Below, one piece after another: positions 1-8,893 of a stretch of 64,000 nucleotides of DNA; positions within the stretch are counted from its first letter, which is position 1, and the number at the start of each line of letters is the position of its first letter. Source of the stretch: Arcobacter roscoffensis (GTDB lineage Bacteria > Campylobacterota > Campylobacteria > Campylobacterales > Arcobacteraceae). The stretch covers positions 2,108,001-2,172,000 of the forward strand of contig NZ_CP100595.1 in assembly GCF_024267655.1 (NCBI RefSeq), given 5' to 3'. The notes under the pieces are model-generated. The model did not search any database. It saw nothing but the letters and a program-made list of their open reading frames with translations, and had not been told where the DNA came from. The position numbers were made by a program, and so were the translations under genes.

Positions 1-505
1 TTTTTTTATTTAGTATACTTTGTAATCCACTTGGAACATTTTTGTTATGTTCTTTTTGTAAAGGAAGATGCTTTAACCTAAACCTTTTATCCCAGTTTTT
101 TGCAACACCACTTAAGTTTCTAAATGGACTTGAAATATAAATACTTTTTATATCTCTTTTAGAAACATTAAAGGTATTAACAAAATCTTCTAATTCGTTT
201 ACTTCTAATTCTTTAAAAAACTTTGAATAAATAGTTTGTTCCTTGATAGTTCCAGCATGATAATCTTTTTTACTAAAAGCTTTTCTTATTTCATCAAATG
301 TTGACTTTGAGTTATCATCAATATTTCTATTTAAAATACTAAAAACTCTATGATTAACTTTTTTATTTAATTTTTGTACAACATCACTTTTATCAAGACT
401 TATCAATAACTGATATAATTTATATCTATTACTATCTTCTTTTTTCCAATCATTCAATGTTGTCAATGGTATATCTAAATATTTACTAGTTTCTGTCTGT
501 GTCAT
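1..505 (-). CDS. HTH-like protein of the Type I RM operon, 3' end cut by window edge
   Basis: An open frame of 168 codons runs from an ATG at 505 to the window edge with no stop, so the C-terminus is missing. The ATG is preceded by an AAGGGG ribosome binding site about six bases away. The first 25 residues (TETSKYLDIPLTTLNDWKK) look like a helix-turn-helix that ends in a tryptophan-rich recognition helix. Residues 30-168 are lysine-rich and charged, and I do not recognise them. It lies 41 bases downstream of hsdR on the same strand with no terminator between, so it is probably the fifth gene of the restriction operon. Its role could be regulatory or that of a passenger defence gene; the function is unknown. 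The frame is well supported, the HTH call only moderately. Confidence 0.6.
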   Translation of the reverse strand, partial: MTQTETSKYLDIPLTTLNDWKKEDSNRYKLYQLLISLDKSDVVQKLNKKVNHRVFSILNRNIDDNSKSTFDEIRKAFSKKDYHAGTIKEQTIYSKFFKELEVNELEDFVNTFNVSKRDIKSIYISSPFRNLSGVAKNWDKRFRLKHLPLQKEHNKNVPSGLQSILNKK

Positions 506-546
506 TTGATACCCCTTTTATTGATCTGTAACTTCACTTTAACATT

Positions 547-3411
547 CTAATTTACACCATCCATAAATACTTCAATAAAATCTTTTATCTTATTTTTAAG
601 TCTCTCTACTATTCTTTTTCTTTCACGATAAGAAGGTTTTTTTTCTAAAAGATTTATTATCTCGGTACTTCTTGGTTCATCTTTTTTGATTGCATAGGTT
701 CCAATAAGCTTATTAAATCCCTCTTTATTTAGATGTTCTTTTTCACATAGAACATTTATAGCTTTTTGCTGTTCATCATCCCAATAATTCATAAATGCTT
801 CTTCAAGGTTATCATCTTCACCAAGTTGTATTAAATGTTCATCAATAAATTTTTCAATTAACTCTTTTTTACTTCTTAATTTAGACTCTCCTAACATCAT
901 TTTTACTACAGCTTCTTTTTGTTTATGATAATCTTCTGCTGTTCCTTTTTTCATTTTTGCTAAAAGTTCTAATATATAAGCTACATTTATTTCATCTTTA
1001 TGTAAAAGTTCAAGTTCAAAATCTACCTCATCTAATATAGATTCTTTTTCATTCTCTTGATTTCTTTTTACTTTATCTTTTAAATCAAGATATTTACCGA
1101 TATAGTCTTCAAATTCTTGTTCACTCATCCCTAAATCTTCCCATGAAAAATCAGAAAAATTTGACATAGTATTTTTAAGTCTTAATATCTCTCTAAATGC
1201 CTTAATAAACTTTAATTCATCCTTTTCATCTTTTAGTTCATCCACACTTACAACTGTAGGAGCTATCACTTTTAAAATTTCTAATGCATCTTTAAACTTC
1301 AGTAGATACTCTTCATAAGTATCTAAAAACACATCTTGCATATTTACGGTTTCATTTGCTTTTTCATCATTAAAAAGTGCTATTGCTTCATCTGTATTAG
1401 CCTTTAAGTTTCTAAAACAAACTATATTACCTTGGGATTTTTGTTCATTGTCAATTCTATTTGTTCTACTAAAAGCTTGAATCAGTCCATGATAATTTAG
1501 GTTCTTATCTACATATAAAGTATTTAGCTTTTTACTATCAAAACCAGTTAAAAACATATTTACTACTATAAGAATATCTATATTTGTATTTTTAACTTTT
1601 TTTGATATATCGTTATAGTATGTATAATAACTTTGCGTATCTTTTAATGAATGATTTGTATCAAACTGTTTATTAAAATTTTCTATAAAAGATTCTAACT
1701 TAGACTTATAAGTTTTATCTATTTTTGATTCTTGTATCTCTAGTTTTTCCTCTTCTATAAGTCCAAATGATTCTTTTGGTTCCTCATTCTGTCCATAAGA
1801 AAAAATAGTTGCTATATTTAAATTATGTTCTTGATTTTCTTTTTTTTGTTTAAATAATTCATAGTATTTTATAGCAGCATCAACACTTCCCACACAAAAC
1901 ATAGCAGTAAAGTTTCTATGATGTGTTTTTCGTCCATGTATACCTACGATATAGTCTGTAATTTTACCTATTCTATCATCAGATTCCATAGCCTCTTTTT
2001 TATCTATTTTAGATACGTCAATATCTATTTTTGTTTTTGAGTCTTCTTTTTGTTTATATTTTCCTATATATTCAACTGAAAACTTTAATACATTTTCATC
2101 TTTTATAGCATCTTTGATGACATAAGTATGAAGTCTTTTACCAAAAAGGTCTTTTGTAGTTCTCTTCCCTTTTTCATTTTTAACGGCATTATCTTCAAAA
2201 ATAGGTGTTCCTGTAAATCCAAACATTTGATTGTTTTGAAAAAACTCTTTTATTTTATCATGAGTATCTCCAAATTGGCTTCTATGACACTCATCAAATA
2301 TAAATACAACTTTCTCATTTTGTAGATACTCAATAGCTTCTTTAAACTTATCTTTTGATATAGCATTGTTAAGTTTTTGTATCGTTGTAACTATCAGTTT
2401 TGTATCTTCTGTATTTGATGTAAGTTGTTCTATAAGTTTAGATGTATTATCAGTACTATCAACACTTCCTTTTCTGAAACTATTAAATTCCTGTGCTGTT
2501 TGATAATCTAAATCTTTTCTATCTACTACAAAAAGTACTTTTTTTACATCAGAATTTTCTTTTATAATTTGTGATGCTTTAAAAGAGGTAAGAGTTTTAC
2601 CACTTCCAGTAGTATGCCAAATGTATCCACCATCAACCGAATCTTTAACTTGCTTTACAATATTTTCAACAGCATAATACTGATAAGGTCTTAATATCAT
2701 AAGCTTTTTTTCTGTCTCATTAACAACAATATATTGACCAATCATAGTAGATACGTGACAAGGTTCTAAAAACTCTTTTGTAAAATCTTTTAAATCTGAT
2801 ATAGAATTGTTTTTCTCATCTGTCCAAAAAAATGTTTGTTTAAATGTTTGATCAGGGTCATTTGCAAAATATTTTGTATTTACCCTATTACTTATGACAA
2901 ATAACTGTACATATTGAAAAAGTCCATGACTAGCCCAAAAACTATCTTTTTGATATCTATTGATTTGGTTAAATGCCTCTTTTAGTGCTACTCCACTTCT
3001 TTTAAGCTCTATTTGTACAAGTGGTAAACCATTTATCAAAATAGTTACATCATATCTATTAGTATAAGTTCCCTCTATAGTTACTTGATTTGTAACTTGA
3101 TACTCATTTTCACACCATTTTTCCATATTGAAAAATCGTATTCTTTTTGTCGTTCCATCATCTCTTTTTAGAGGGAACCAATCTCTTAATATTTCAGCTC
3201 TTTTTACTATAGCACCATCATTTAAAAAGTTTAATATTCTTCTAAATTCAGATTGAGATAGTTCTATATTATTATGTCTTTCAAGTTGCTTTTTTAAATT
3301 TTTCAATAATTCATCTTCATTTTTTATTGATACTCTTCTATATCCTAAACCTTCAAGATCTCTGATAAGCTCTTTTTCCATAAAGTATTCTGATTGTTTA
3401 GCCACTTTCAA
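547..3411 (-). CDS. hsdR: Type I restriction enzyme R subunit (endonuclease and translocase)
   Basis: 954 residues, a normal HsdR length. The N-terminal PD-(D/E)xK nuclease is visible as D121, then E135-L-K137 in the IELK motif. The superfamily 2 motor follows: Walker A TTGSGKT at 267-273, DECH at 373-376, FTGTP around 399-403, and an arginine-finger helicase motif QAFSRTNRI further on. A helical C-terminal third probably docks on HsdM. The protein cuts DNA away from the recognition site after ATP-driven translocation, acting in a complex with HsdM and HsdS. It starts 6 bases after the FRG-domain gene and is followed by an HTH-like gene. No frameshift or missing motif was seen, so it should be active. 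Confidence 0.96.
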   Translation of the reverse strand: MKVAKQSEYFMEKELIRDLEGLGYRRVSIKNEDELLKNLKKQLERHNNIELSQSEFRRILNFLNDGAIVKRAEILRDWFPLKRDDGTTKRIRFFNMEKWCENEYQVTNQVTIEGTYTNRYDVTILINGLPLVQIELKRSGVALKEAFNQINRYQKDSFWASHGLFQYVQLFVISNRVNTKYFANDPDQTFKQTFFWTDEKNNSISDLKDFTKEFLEPCHVSTMIGQYIVVNETEKKLMILRPYQYYAVENIVKQVKDSVDGGYIWHTTGSGKTLTSFKASQIIKENSDVKKVLFVVDRKDLDYQTAQEFNSFRKGSVDSTDNTSKLIEQLTSNTEDTKLIVTTIQKLNNAISKDKFKEAIEYLQNEKVVFIFDECHRSQFGDTHDKIKEFFQNNQMFGFTGTPIFEDNAVKNEKGKRTTKDLFGKRLHTYVIKDAIKDENVLKFSVEYIGKYKQKEDSKTKIDIDVSKIDKKEAMESDDRIGKITDYIVGIHGRKTHHRNFTAMFCVGSVDAAIKYYELFKQKKENQEHNLNIATIFSYGQNEEPKESFGLIEEEKLEIQESKIDKTYKSKLESFIENFNKQFDTNHSLKDTQSYYTYYNDISKKVKNTNIDILIVVNMFLTGFDSKKLNTLYVDKNLNYHGLIQAFSRTNRIDNEQKSQGNIVCFRNLKANTDEAIALFNDEKANETVNMQDVFLDTYEEYLLKFKDALEILKVIAPTVVSVDELKDEKDELKFIKAFREILRLKNTMSNFSDFSWEDLGMSEQEFEDYIGKYLDLKDKVKRNQENEKESILDEVDFELELLHKDEINVAYILELLAKMKKGTAEDYHKQKEAVVKMMLGESKLRSKKELIEKFIDEHLIQLGEDDNLEEAFMNYWDDEQQKAINVLCEKEHLNKEGFNKLIGTYAIKKDEPRSTEIINLLEKKPSYRERKRIVERLKNKIKDFIEVFMDGVN

Positions 3412-3417
3412 TCCTTT

Positions 3418-4806
3418 TTAATCTTCATATTTATGAACTAAATAGTTACTCATTCCACCTAGCTCTGGGTAAACTGAACCACCATGTATATTCATCACTT
3501 CTAAATCATCAAGTAAAGACTTCTTAACATCATAATCTATTACTAAATACTTAGATACAAAACTCTCCACATCTTTATTTTCTTTTGAATGTTTAATCTC
3601 TTCAGTGCCTTCTACTTTATCAATACCTACAAAAATAAAATCTCCACTTTGATTATCTATTCTTTTATTTTTAGCAATACCTCTAATAAAATGATTTTTA
3701 TTTAAAAACTCTTTTCCTTCTGTTCTAATTGAACTAATATTTTGCTTTACAATGTCTGTCAAATCTTTTACTCTTTTATCATCAGGGTTTAAAAAAATAT
3801 GTTGAAGGTTCTCTTCAAAGATATAAACCAAGCCATCCTCTTCTGCTCGAGCTAAATTGTTACAAGCAAAATATAAAGCAATCAAAGGATTTCGAGTAAC
3901 ATCTAATAGTCTTGTAGGTAGTCCATAGTGTTGCATAGTAATAAGTCTTTCATAATCAGTATGATCATTCTTAAAGTCATTTGGTTTTAGTGCTAAAATC
4001 TTATGAAAAAGATCATTTTCATTATTTAAAAGGTTTTTAGTTCTTGCAATACTAGGTCTTAGCATCCAATTAGAATAAGCCTGCCCCCTAAAATAGAGTT
4101 TATTTTTTTCTACATTACTTTTACCTAAATTTTCAAGTGCATATCTCAATTCCTCTTTGTCATCATTATCAGAAAAATGAAATACAAAGTCCATATTGTG
4201 TTCAAAGTTTTTATTAAGCCATAAATTATTTATTCTATTTTTTAATTTATCATTTATTTTATTATTAAATTCATTTAGAAATTCTCTATGATTACTAAAA
4301 CTACCGAACTTATTAAACCCATCAAAATAAAATGCTTTATCCTCTTCTATGTAGTACTTTAAACATGAAAATATAAAATTAGTTTTTTGATTCTTTAGAA
4401 GTTTTTTATAATGTTCTTTATTTTCTTTTTGTTCTTCTTCATCTATTGACTGATAAGCTTCATCTAATATTCTAAAAAGAATATACTCTTTTAAATATTC
4501 AGAGTGTTTATTAAAACCTATAATATATTTTGATATATTTGTAAAGTCTAACTCATTTCTAAGAGAACTCTTTTTTATACTAAAAGAACCATCATTTAGA
4601 AATATTTGTTTTCCTCTATCATTTATATCGTCTTTTAATTCATTAAAAATCTCATAATATTTAAACTCAACGCCTTCCATTCTTTTAAAATACTCTTGTG
4701 TCCAATAAAAATATTTTTTATCTTTGATAATTTTATTTATAAATAGTTCAAAATCTTCTTGGGCAATATTTGTTAATTCTGATTCTTCTATTTTCATAAT
4801 TGTCAT
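3418..4806 (-). CDS. FRG domain-containing protein inserted in the Type I RM operon
   Basis: 462 residues. The C-terminal half carries the FRG domain signature: YFRGQ at 238-242, then a block containing QHYGLPTRLLDVT at 292-304 followed by ALYFAC. The N-terminal 230 residues are charged, helical and not recognised. The ATG at 4806 has AAAGGATG upstream and overlaps the hsdS stop by 4 bases (ATGA), so translation is coupled to hsdS. The gene is therefore a built-in part of the hsdM-hsdS-X-hsdR operon. FRG proteins recur near restriction and abortive-infection genes, but I know no firmly established biochemical activity. An accessory defence or modulator role is inferred from position alone. 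Confidence 0.85.
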   Translation of the reverse strand: MTIMKIEESELTNIAQEDFELFINKIIKDKKYFYWTQEYFKRMEGVEFKYYEIFNELKDDINDRGKQIFLNDGSFSIKKSSLRNELDFTNISKYIIGFNKHSEYLKEYILFRILDEAYQSIDEEEQKENKEHYKKLLKNQKTNFIFSCLKYYIEEDKAFYFDGFNKFGSFSNHREFLNEFNNKINDKLKNRINNLWLNKNFEHNMDFVFHFSDNDDKEELRYALENLGKSNVEKNKLYFRGQAYSNWMLRPSIARTKNLLNNENDLFHKILALKPNDFKNDHTDYERLITMQHYGLPTRLLDVTRNPLIALYFACNNLARAEEDGLVYIFEENLQHIFLNPDDKRVKDLTDIVKQNISSIRTEGKEFLNKNHFIRGIAKNKRIDNQSGDFIFVGIDKVEGTEEIKHSKENKDVESFVSKYLVIDYDVKKSLLDDLEVMNIHGGSVYPELGGMSNYLVHKYED

Positions 4807-6080
4807 ACAAACATCCTTTGTAATAATCCTTTTTTAAACTCTTTTGTTTGTTCTAGTATATTTTGATTATTTTCCATTTTTTTATCTATTAACGATAAAA
4901 AATTTGCTATTTTTGATTGTTCATCAATATGAGGAATTAATAATTCCATCTTTTTAATAGATGGAAAGTTTACATAAATTTGAGTACCTCCTTGAGATAA
5001 AGAAAATACTCTTTTTCTAACTTTATTAGAATTTAATAAATGCCAAGCAAATAAAGGGTTAATAGTTTTTTTACAAATTAACCTTTCACTTCTTTGATTG
5101 TAAATATACTTATTATCTTCATCTATTAAGATTGATGAACCAATTATATCTCCTGTAGAAGTTTTGTCATTTAAGACCATAACTAAATCATTTTTATTTA
5201 ATAGTTTAGTTTTGCTTTTTTCATTTAAATCAATCTTTTGTTGATTATCAATATATTTACCATCTTTTGTATAGTTTCCAATAGAGACAATATTATATTT
5301 CCCATTTTTATTTATATATTTTTCTAAAGAAGTACCTCCAAAATTATCAAATAAATCCAGAAATTTCATGCTTTTCCAGTTAGCAAATTTACTTCCATCA
5401 TCTTTTTTAAATCTAATCTCTTGATTAAATATTTTTTGAATAGCACCTTTTTTGTATTCATTTAATAATTCATCCATATTAGATAATTGCTCTATTTTTT
5501 TATCTATACTTTCCAAAAATAATGCTATTTTTTCTTGCTCTTCTTTATCAGATGGAATATATAATTTAACTTTTGATAATCTTCCCATTGAAAGTCCTAA
5601 TACTTTTGTTCCTTGTGCTTCTCTCATAATTTGCTTTCTTGCTTTCCATGACTGAAGCATATATCCCATAAAGCCAAGTGCAATATCAAGTTTTTCAGGT
5701 CTAGCTAAAAAAGTATGAAGTCCTGCAAGAAGCTTTTTAGAATCTAAATTAACTATCTCAATAGTTTTCCCAATATCTTTATAATCTTCTGAAGCATCTG
5801 CTATAATTAAATCCCCAATTTGACAATAACTTTCATCTTTTATTCTTGATGTATCAATATCACTATTTATATAGGGAACTTCCTCTTTTTCAATATCAAA
5901 AGTTGTTGAAAATTTTGTATGTATATCTCCATAGTGAATATTATATATCTCCCCTTTTTCATAATTTAATTTTTCTCTAGATAAAGAGTTTGTTGAATAA
6001 AAGTTATATATATCACCATAACTTTTTTCAATCCATTCATCATCAAAACCTTTAAACCTTTCTTGGGGGATATTACTCAT
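4803..6080 (-). CDS. hsdS: Type I restriction enzyme specificity subunit
   Basis: 425 residues in the usual two-half layout: target recognition domain 1 (about 1-180), a central conserved helix (about 183-225), domain 2 (about 230-385) and a C-terminal conserved helix. The two helices are visibly related: KIALFLESIDKKIEQ in the centre and KIANFLSLIDKKMEN near the end, followed by EYKKGAIQKIF and EFKKGLLQRMF. Each half would read one part of a bipartite asymmetric site. It overlaps hsdM by 8 bases at its start and the FRG gene by 4 bases at its end. No second hsdS copy, invertible repeat or homopolymer tract was seen, so specificity switching is not suggested. The actual DNA target cannot be read from sequence. 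Confidence 0.94.
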   Translation of the reverse strand: MSNIPQERFKGFDDEWIEKSYGDIYNFYSTNSLSREKLNYEKGEIYNIHYGDIHTKFSTTFDIEKEEVPYINSDIDTSRIKDESYCQIGDLIIADASEDYKDIGKTIEIVNLDSKKLLAGLHTFLARPEKLDIALGFMGYMLQSWKARKQIMREAQGTKVLGLSMGRLSKVKLYIPSDKEEQEKIALFLESIDKKIEQLSNMDELLNEYKKGAIQKIFNQEIRFKKDDGSKFANWKSMKFLDLFDNFGGTSLEKYINKNGKYNIVSIGNYTKDGKYIDNQQKIDLNEKSKTKLLNKNDLVMVLNDKTSTGDIIGSSILIDEDNKYIYNQRSERLICKKTINPLFAWHLLNSNKVRKRVFSLSQGGTQIYVNFPSIKKMELLIPHIDEQSKIANFLSLIDKKMENNQNILEQTKEFKKGLLQRMFV

Positions 6081-7680
6081 CTTTTAACCTTATAAATGGT
6101 AAAGCAATCTCTAATTCATCACATAAGTCCTGCAGTATTTTATCTGTATCATTCATACTATTTTCATATTTTTCAATTTCTGCAGATACCTCTTCTAACT
6201 TTATTTCTTCCTCATCTTCAAATATATCAACATATCTTGGAATATTTAAATTATAATCATTTTTTCGTATTTCTTCTAATGAAGCTTTATAAGAATATTT
6301 ATCTTTATTTTCTCTTGCTTTGTAAGTTGTGATTATCTCTTCTATAGCAGTATTAAGTAGCTTTTGTTTATTATTCTCTTTTTTGCAATTTTCTTCTTCA
6401 TTTGCAGCATATATAAACATTATATCATTTGGGTTTTCCCTACATTTTTTAAGTACCATTATACTAGTAGGTATAGGTGTCCCAAAAAATATATTTGCTG
6501 GAAGTCCTATAATAGCATCAATATAATTCCTATCTTCTATCATATACTTTCGTATATGTGCTTCAGCATTACCTCTATAAAGTGCTCCATGGGGAAGTAC
6601 TACCGCCATAGTTCCATTGTCTGCCAAATGATGTATCATATGTTGTACGAAGGCAAAGTCCGCTTTTGTTTTAGGTGCTAGTTTTCCATAATGTGAAAAC
6701 CTATCATCACTTAAAAACAGCTCCCTTGCTGACCAATGAGCTGAAAATGGAGGATTAGCAACGATTGCCTCAAATTGCATATCTTTATGTTGTGGATGTT
6801 CTAAAGTATCTTCATTTTTTATATCAAAATCACGATAGTGTACACCATGAAGTATCATATTCATACGAGCAAGGTTATATGTTGTTCGTGTAAGTTCTTG
6901 TCCATAAAATTTAGGGTGTTGGTCTTTTGGTAATACTTTTGCAACTCTAAGCAAAAGTGAACCAGAACCACAAGTTGGGTCATAAATTGAAGCTATATTT
7001 TTTCTTTTACTTGTAACTAATTCAGCCAAAAGAGTAGAAACTTCTTGAGGAGTATAAAATTCACCTGCTGTTTTCCCTGCACCACTTGCAAACTTACCAA
7101 TCAAATACTCATATGCATCACCCAAGACATCAGACTTTGTATCTTGAAGTTTAAAATCTATCTCATCAAGTTTTGCTAAAACTTTTGAAATAAGTTCATT
7201 CTTTTGTTTTTCACTTTTCCCAAGTTTTGAAGAAGTAAGGTCTAAATCCTCAAAAAGATTTTCATAGTCCTCTTGTGAACCTGTTCCCATTGTAGAAGAC
7301 TCAATATTTTTTAAAATAGTTTCTAAATCATCTAAAATAAAATTTGATTCTTCTTTTGATTCATTATTACCTTTTTTTGCAATATTAGAAAAAAGTTCAT
7401 TAGGCTTTAAAAAATACCCAAGCTCTTCAACCGTATCTTTTTGTAAGTCATTAAGTAGTTCTTCATAGTCCTCAAAAGACTCGTCAATATTTGCAAACTC
7501 AAAGTCATCCGCACCTAAAAGATCAGTATTTATAAAAATCTCAATTTTTTCTGATAAATATTTATAAAAAATAAACCCTAATATATAATCCTTATAATCA
7601 TCTGCTGTCATTTTTCCTCTAAGGATATTTGCTATAGCCCAAAGTTTTTCTTCTAGTATTTTTTTTTGTTCTTCACTCAT
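6073..7680 (-). CDS. hsdM: Type I restriction enzyme methyltransferase subunit
   Basis: 535 residues from the ATG at 7680. The helical N-terminal domain (1-180) is followed by an N6-adenine methyltransferase core: GEFYTP at 206-211, the SAM-binding DPTCGSG at 234-240 and the catalytic NPPF at 309-312. It modifies the host site and forms the M2S core to which HsdR binds. A frame extension to a TTG at 7695 exists, but the ATG is preferred: a TATAAT box at 7711-7716 predicts transcription starting near 7704, which leaves the TTG almost leaderless, and GGAAAA precedes the ATG. It is the first gene of the operon. Confidence 0.95.
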   Translation of the reverse strand: MSEEQKKILEEKLWAIANILRGKMTADDYKDYILGFIFYKYLSEKIEIFINTDLLGADDFEFANIDESFEDYEELLNDLQKDTVEELGYFLKPNELFSNIAKKGNNESKEESNFILDDLETILKNIESSTMGTGSQEDYENLFEDLDLTSSKLGKSEKQKNELISKVLAKLDEIDFKLQDTKSDVLGDAYEYLIGKFASGAGKTAGEFYTPQEVSTLLAELVTSKRKNIASIYDPTCGSGSLLLRVAKVLPKDQHPKFYGQELTRTTYNLARMNMILHGVHYRDFDIKNEDTLEHPQHKDMQFEAIVANPPFSAHWSARELFLSDDRFSHYGKLAPKTKADFAFVQHMIHHLADNGTMAVVLPHGALYRGNAEAHIRKYMIEDRNYIDAIIGLPANIFFGTPIPTSIMVLKKCRENPNDIMFIYAANEEENCKKENNKQKLLNTAIEEIITTYKARENKDKYSYKASLEEIRKNDYNLNIPRYVDIFEDEEEIKLEEVSAEIEKYENSMNDTDKILQDLCDELEIALPFIRLKDE

Positions 7681-7710
7681 TATTTTCCAATCCAATACAA
7701 TATAAAAAAG

Positions 7711-7716
7711 ATTATA
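7711..7716 (-). promoter_or_regulatory. -10 box of the hsdMS-FRG-hsdR operon
   Basis: On the minus strand this reads TATAAT preceded by TAGA, 31 bases upstream of the hsdM ATG. No clear -35 is visible, as is usual for sigma-70 promoters in Campylobacterota. Position-based inference. Confidence 0.5.
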
Positions 7717-7904
7717 TCTAATATTAACTTTGGTGCTTTTCTATAACTAATAAGGTTTTACCTATAAAAACACTACCTTATAAACTTTCTCTTAGTTTGA
7801 AACTGATTTTTGAACTATAATATATAATTTTAATGACTATGACTACTGGAATAAAACTCTAAGTAATCTTGATAATCTTATTTAATTACCTAAGTAAAAT
7901 AAAA

Positions 7905-8389
7905 TTATAGTTTACTCCTTCTACTATTTTTATTATCCTTAATTTCTAAAACTTGTTTAACATTGTTTTCAATATCTAATAATGTATCATCACAATTTAA
8001 ATAATCAGATAACCTTGTTAATAAACTATCCATACGTTTATGTTCATCCTGCATATTATTTAGTACCTCTAACTTTTCAGTTAATAATTTATTTCTCAAA
8101 GTTTGAACATCTGCATTTAAAAGTTGATTTAAACCTAAAAAACTGTCTACTATTTCGGGGTTATTCCAGATTCCATATCAATCCATTTAGCTAACTCTTT
8201 CTTAGTTCACCAATATGAAATATCTTTTCTATATGTATATACATCCTTTTCTTTAATTTTATGTTTATGTTTTTCAGAGACTTTTTCTATTACAGTCTCT
8301 AACTAAATAGACATTGATTCTGGTAGTCCTATATTATCTATTTTGGTACATCTATCTTTTGCAAAATCTAAATATGGCTCTAAACTCAT
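7905..8389 (-). pseudogene. Decayed gene with two in-frame stops and one frameshift
   Basis: Reading from an ATG at 8389 gives plausible lysine/glutamate-rich protein (MSLEPYLDFAKDRC and on). It is broken by TAG at 8303-8305 (codon 29, one change from a glutamine codon) and TGA at 8207-8209 (codon 61, one change from tryptophan). A frameshift near 8150-8170 then leads into a frame reading PEIVDSFLGLNQLLNADVQ and running to the stop at 7905. The intact 64-codon tail at 7905-8099 with a TTG start is only the last open piece. The family is not recognised. The frame upstream of the ATG is also open and coding-like (ILIIFSKSLQS), so this may once have been continuous with the 138-codon gene before it. 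Confidence 0.6.
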
Positions 8390-8405
8390 AGATTGTAATG
8401 ACTTA

Positions 8406-8822
8406 CTAAATATAATGAGTATTATATTTCTTATACTTCATATGCTCAAGTATTAGTGCTATATTAAATGCTAAAACATTTATATTGTAAAGATATTTAT
8501 TTTTTATACCAAGAGGTACTTTGAGTATCATCTTATAATTACATATTATTAAATTTAATTGTTGAATATAGAATGTTATATTTTCATTCTTTCTTGAAGC
8601 TTCATGCATAACATGTTGAAATATTGCAAGTTCTAACATCTCAAACTTATTTTTCTCAATTGGTAATATATTCATGTCGATTAAAAAACTTTCATATCGT
8701 TGACGATCAGCTGTTTTATCTCTTTCAATATCAAAAATATCAGATGGCTGAAATACTCTTTTGTTAACCCCAAATATTCTCCAAAAGAATGAATTAAAAC
8801 TTTTAGCATTTTTCTTTCTCAT
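8406..8822 (-). CDS. Hypothetical protein, possibly a truncated remnant
   Basis: 138 residues from an ATG at 8822 with GGAG six bases upstream. The start is basic (MRKKNAKSFNSFFWRIFGV), the middle helical, and the last 40 residues hydrophobic with many Ile, Leu and Asn. I do not recognise a domain. The stop lies 16 bases before the ATG of the decayed gene at 8389, and the next frame across that junction is open, so the stop may itself come from a frameshift in a longer ancestral gene. It sits between the Type I RM operon and conserved chromosome, in DNA that looks like accessory cargo. Expression is plausible because of the good ribosome site; function is unknown. Confidence 0.55.
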   Translation of the reverse strand: MRKKNAKSFNSFFWRIFGVNKRVFQPSDIFDIERDKTADRQRYESFLIDMNILPIEKNKFEMLELAIFQHVMHEASRKNENITFYIQQLNLIICNYKMILKVPLGIKNKYLYNINVLAFNIALILEHMKYKKYNTHYI

Positions 8823-8893
8823 TTTAACTCCAAAACGTATATGAAGTGTACTTTTTTATTTTAATACAGTCATATATTCTCTATTTAAAAGAG

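Noticed and set aside
4803-6080. Phase-variable or invertible specificity gene
   Set aside because: No long homopolymer, tandem repeat tract, second hsdS or recombinase lies near hsdS.
6096-6681. Overlapping plus-strand frames opposite hsdM
   Set aside because: They are hydrophobic reverse readings of hsdM, lack ribosome sites and overlap each other.
7905-8099. 64-codon open frame starting with TTG
   Set aside because: It is the intact tail of the decayed gene; coding-like sequence continues upstream of the TTG, and no ribosome site precedes it.
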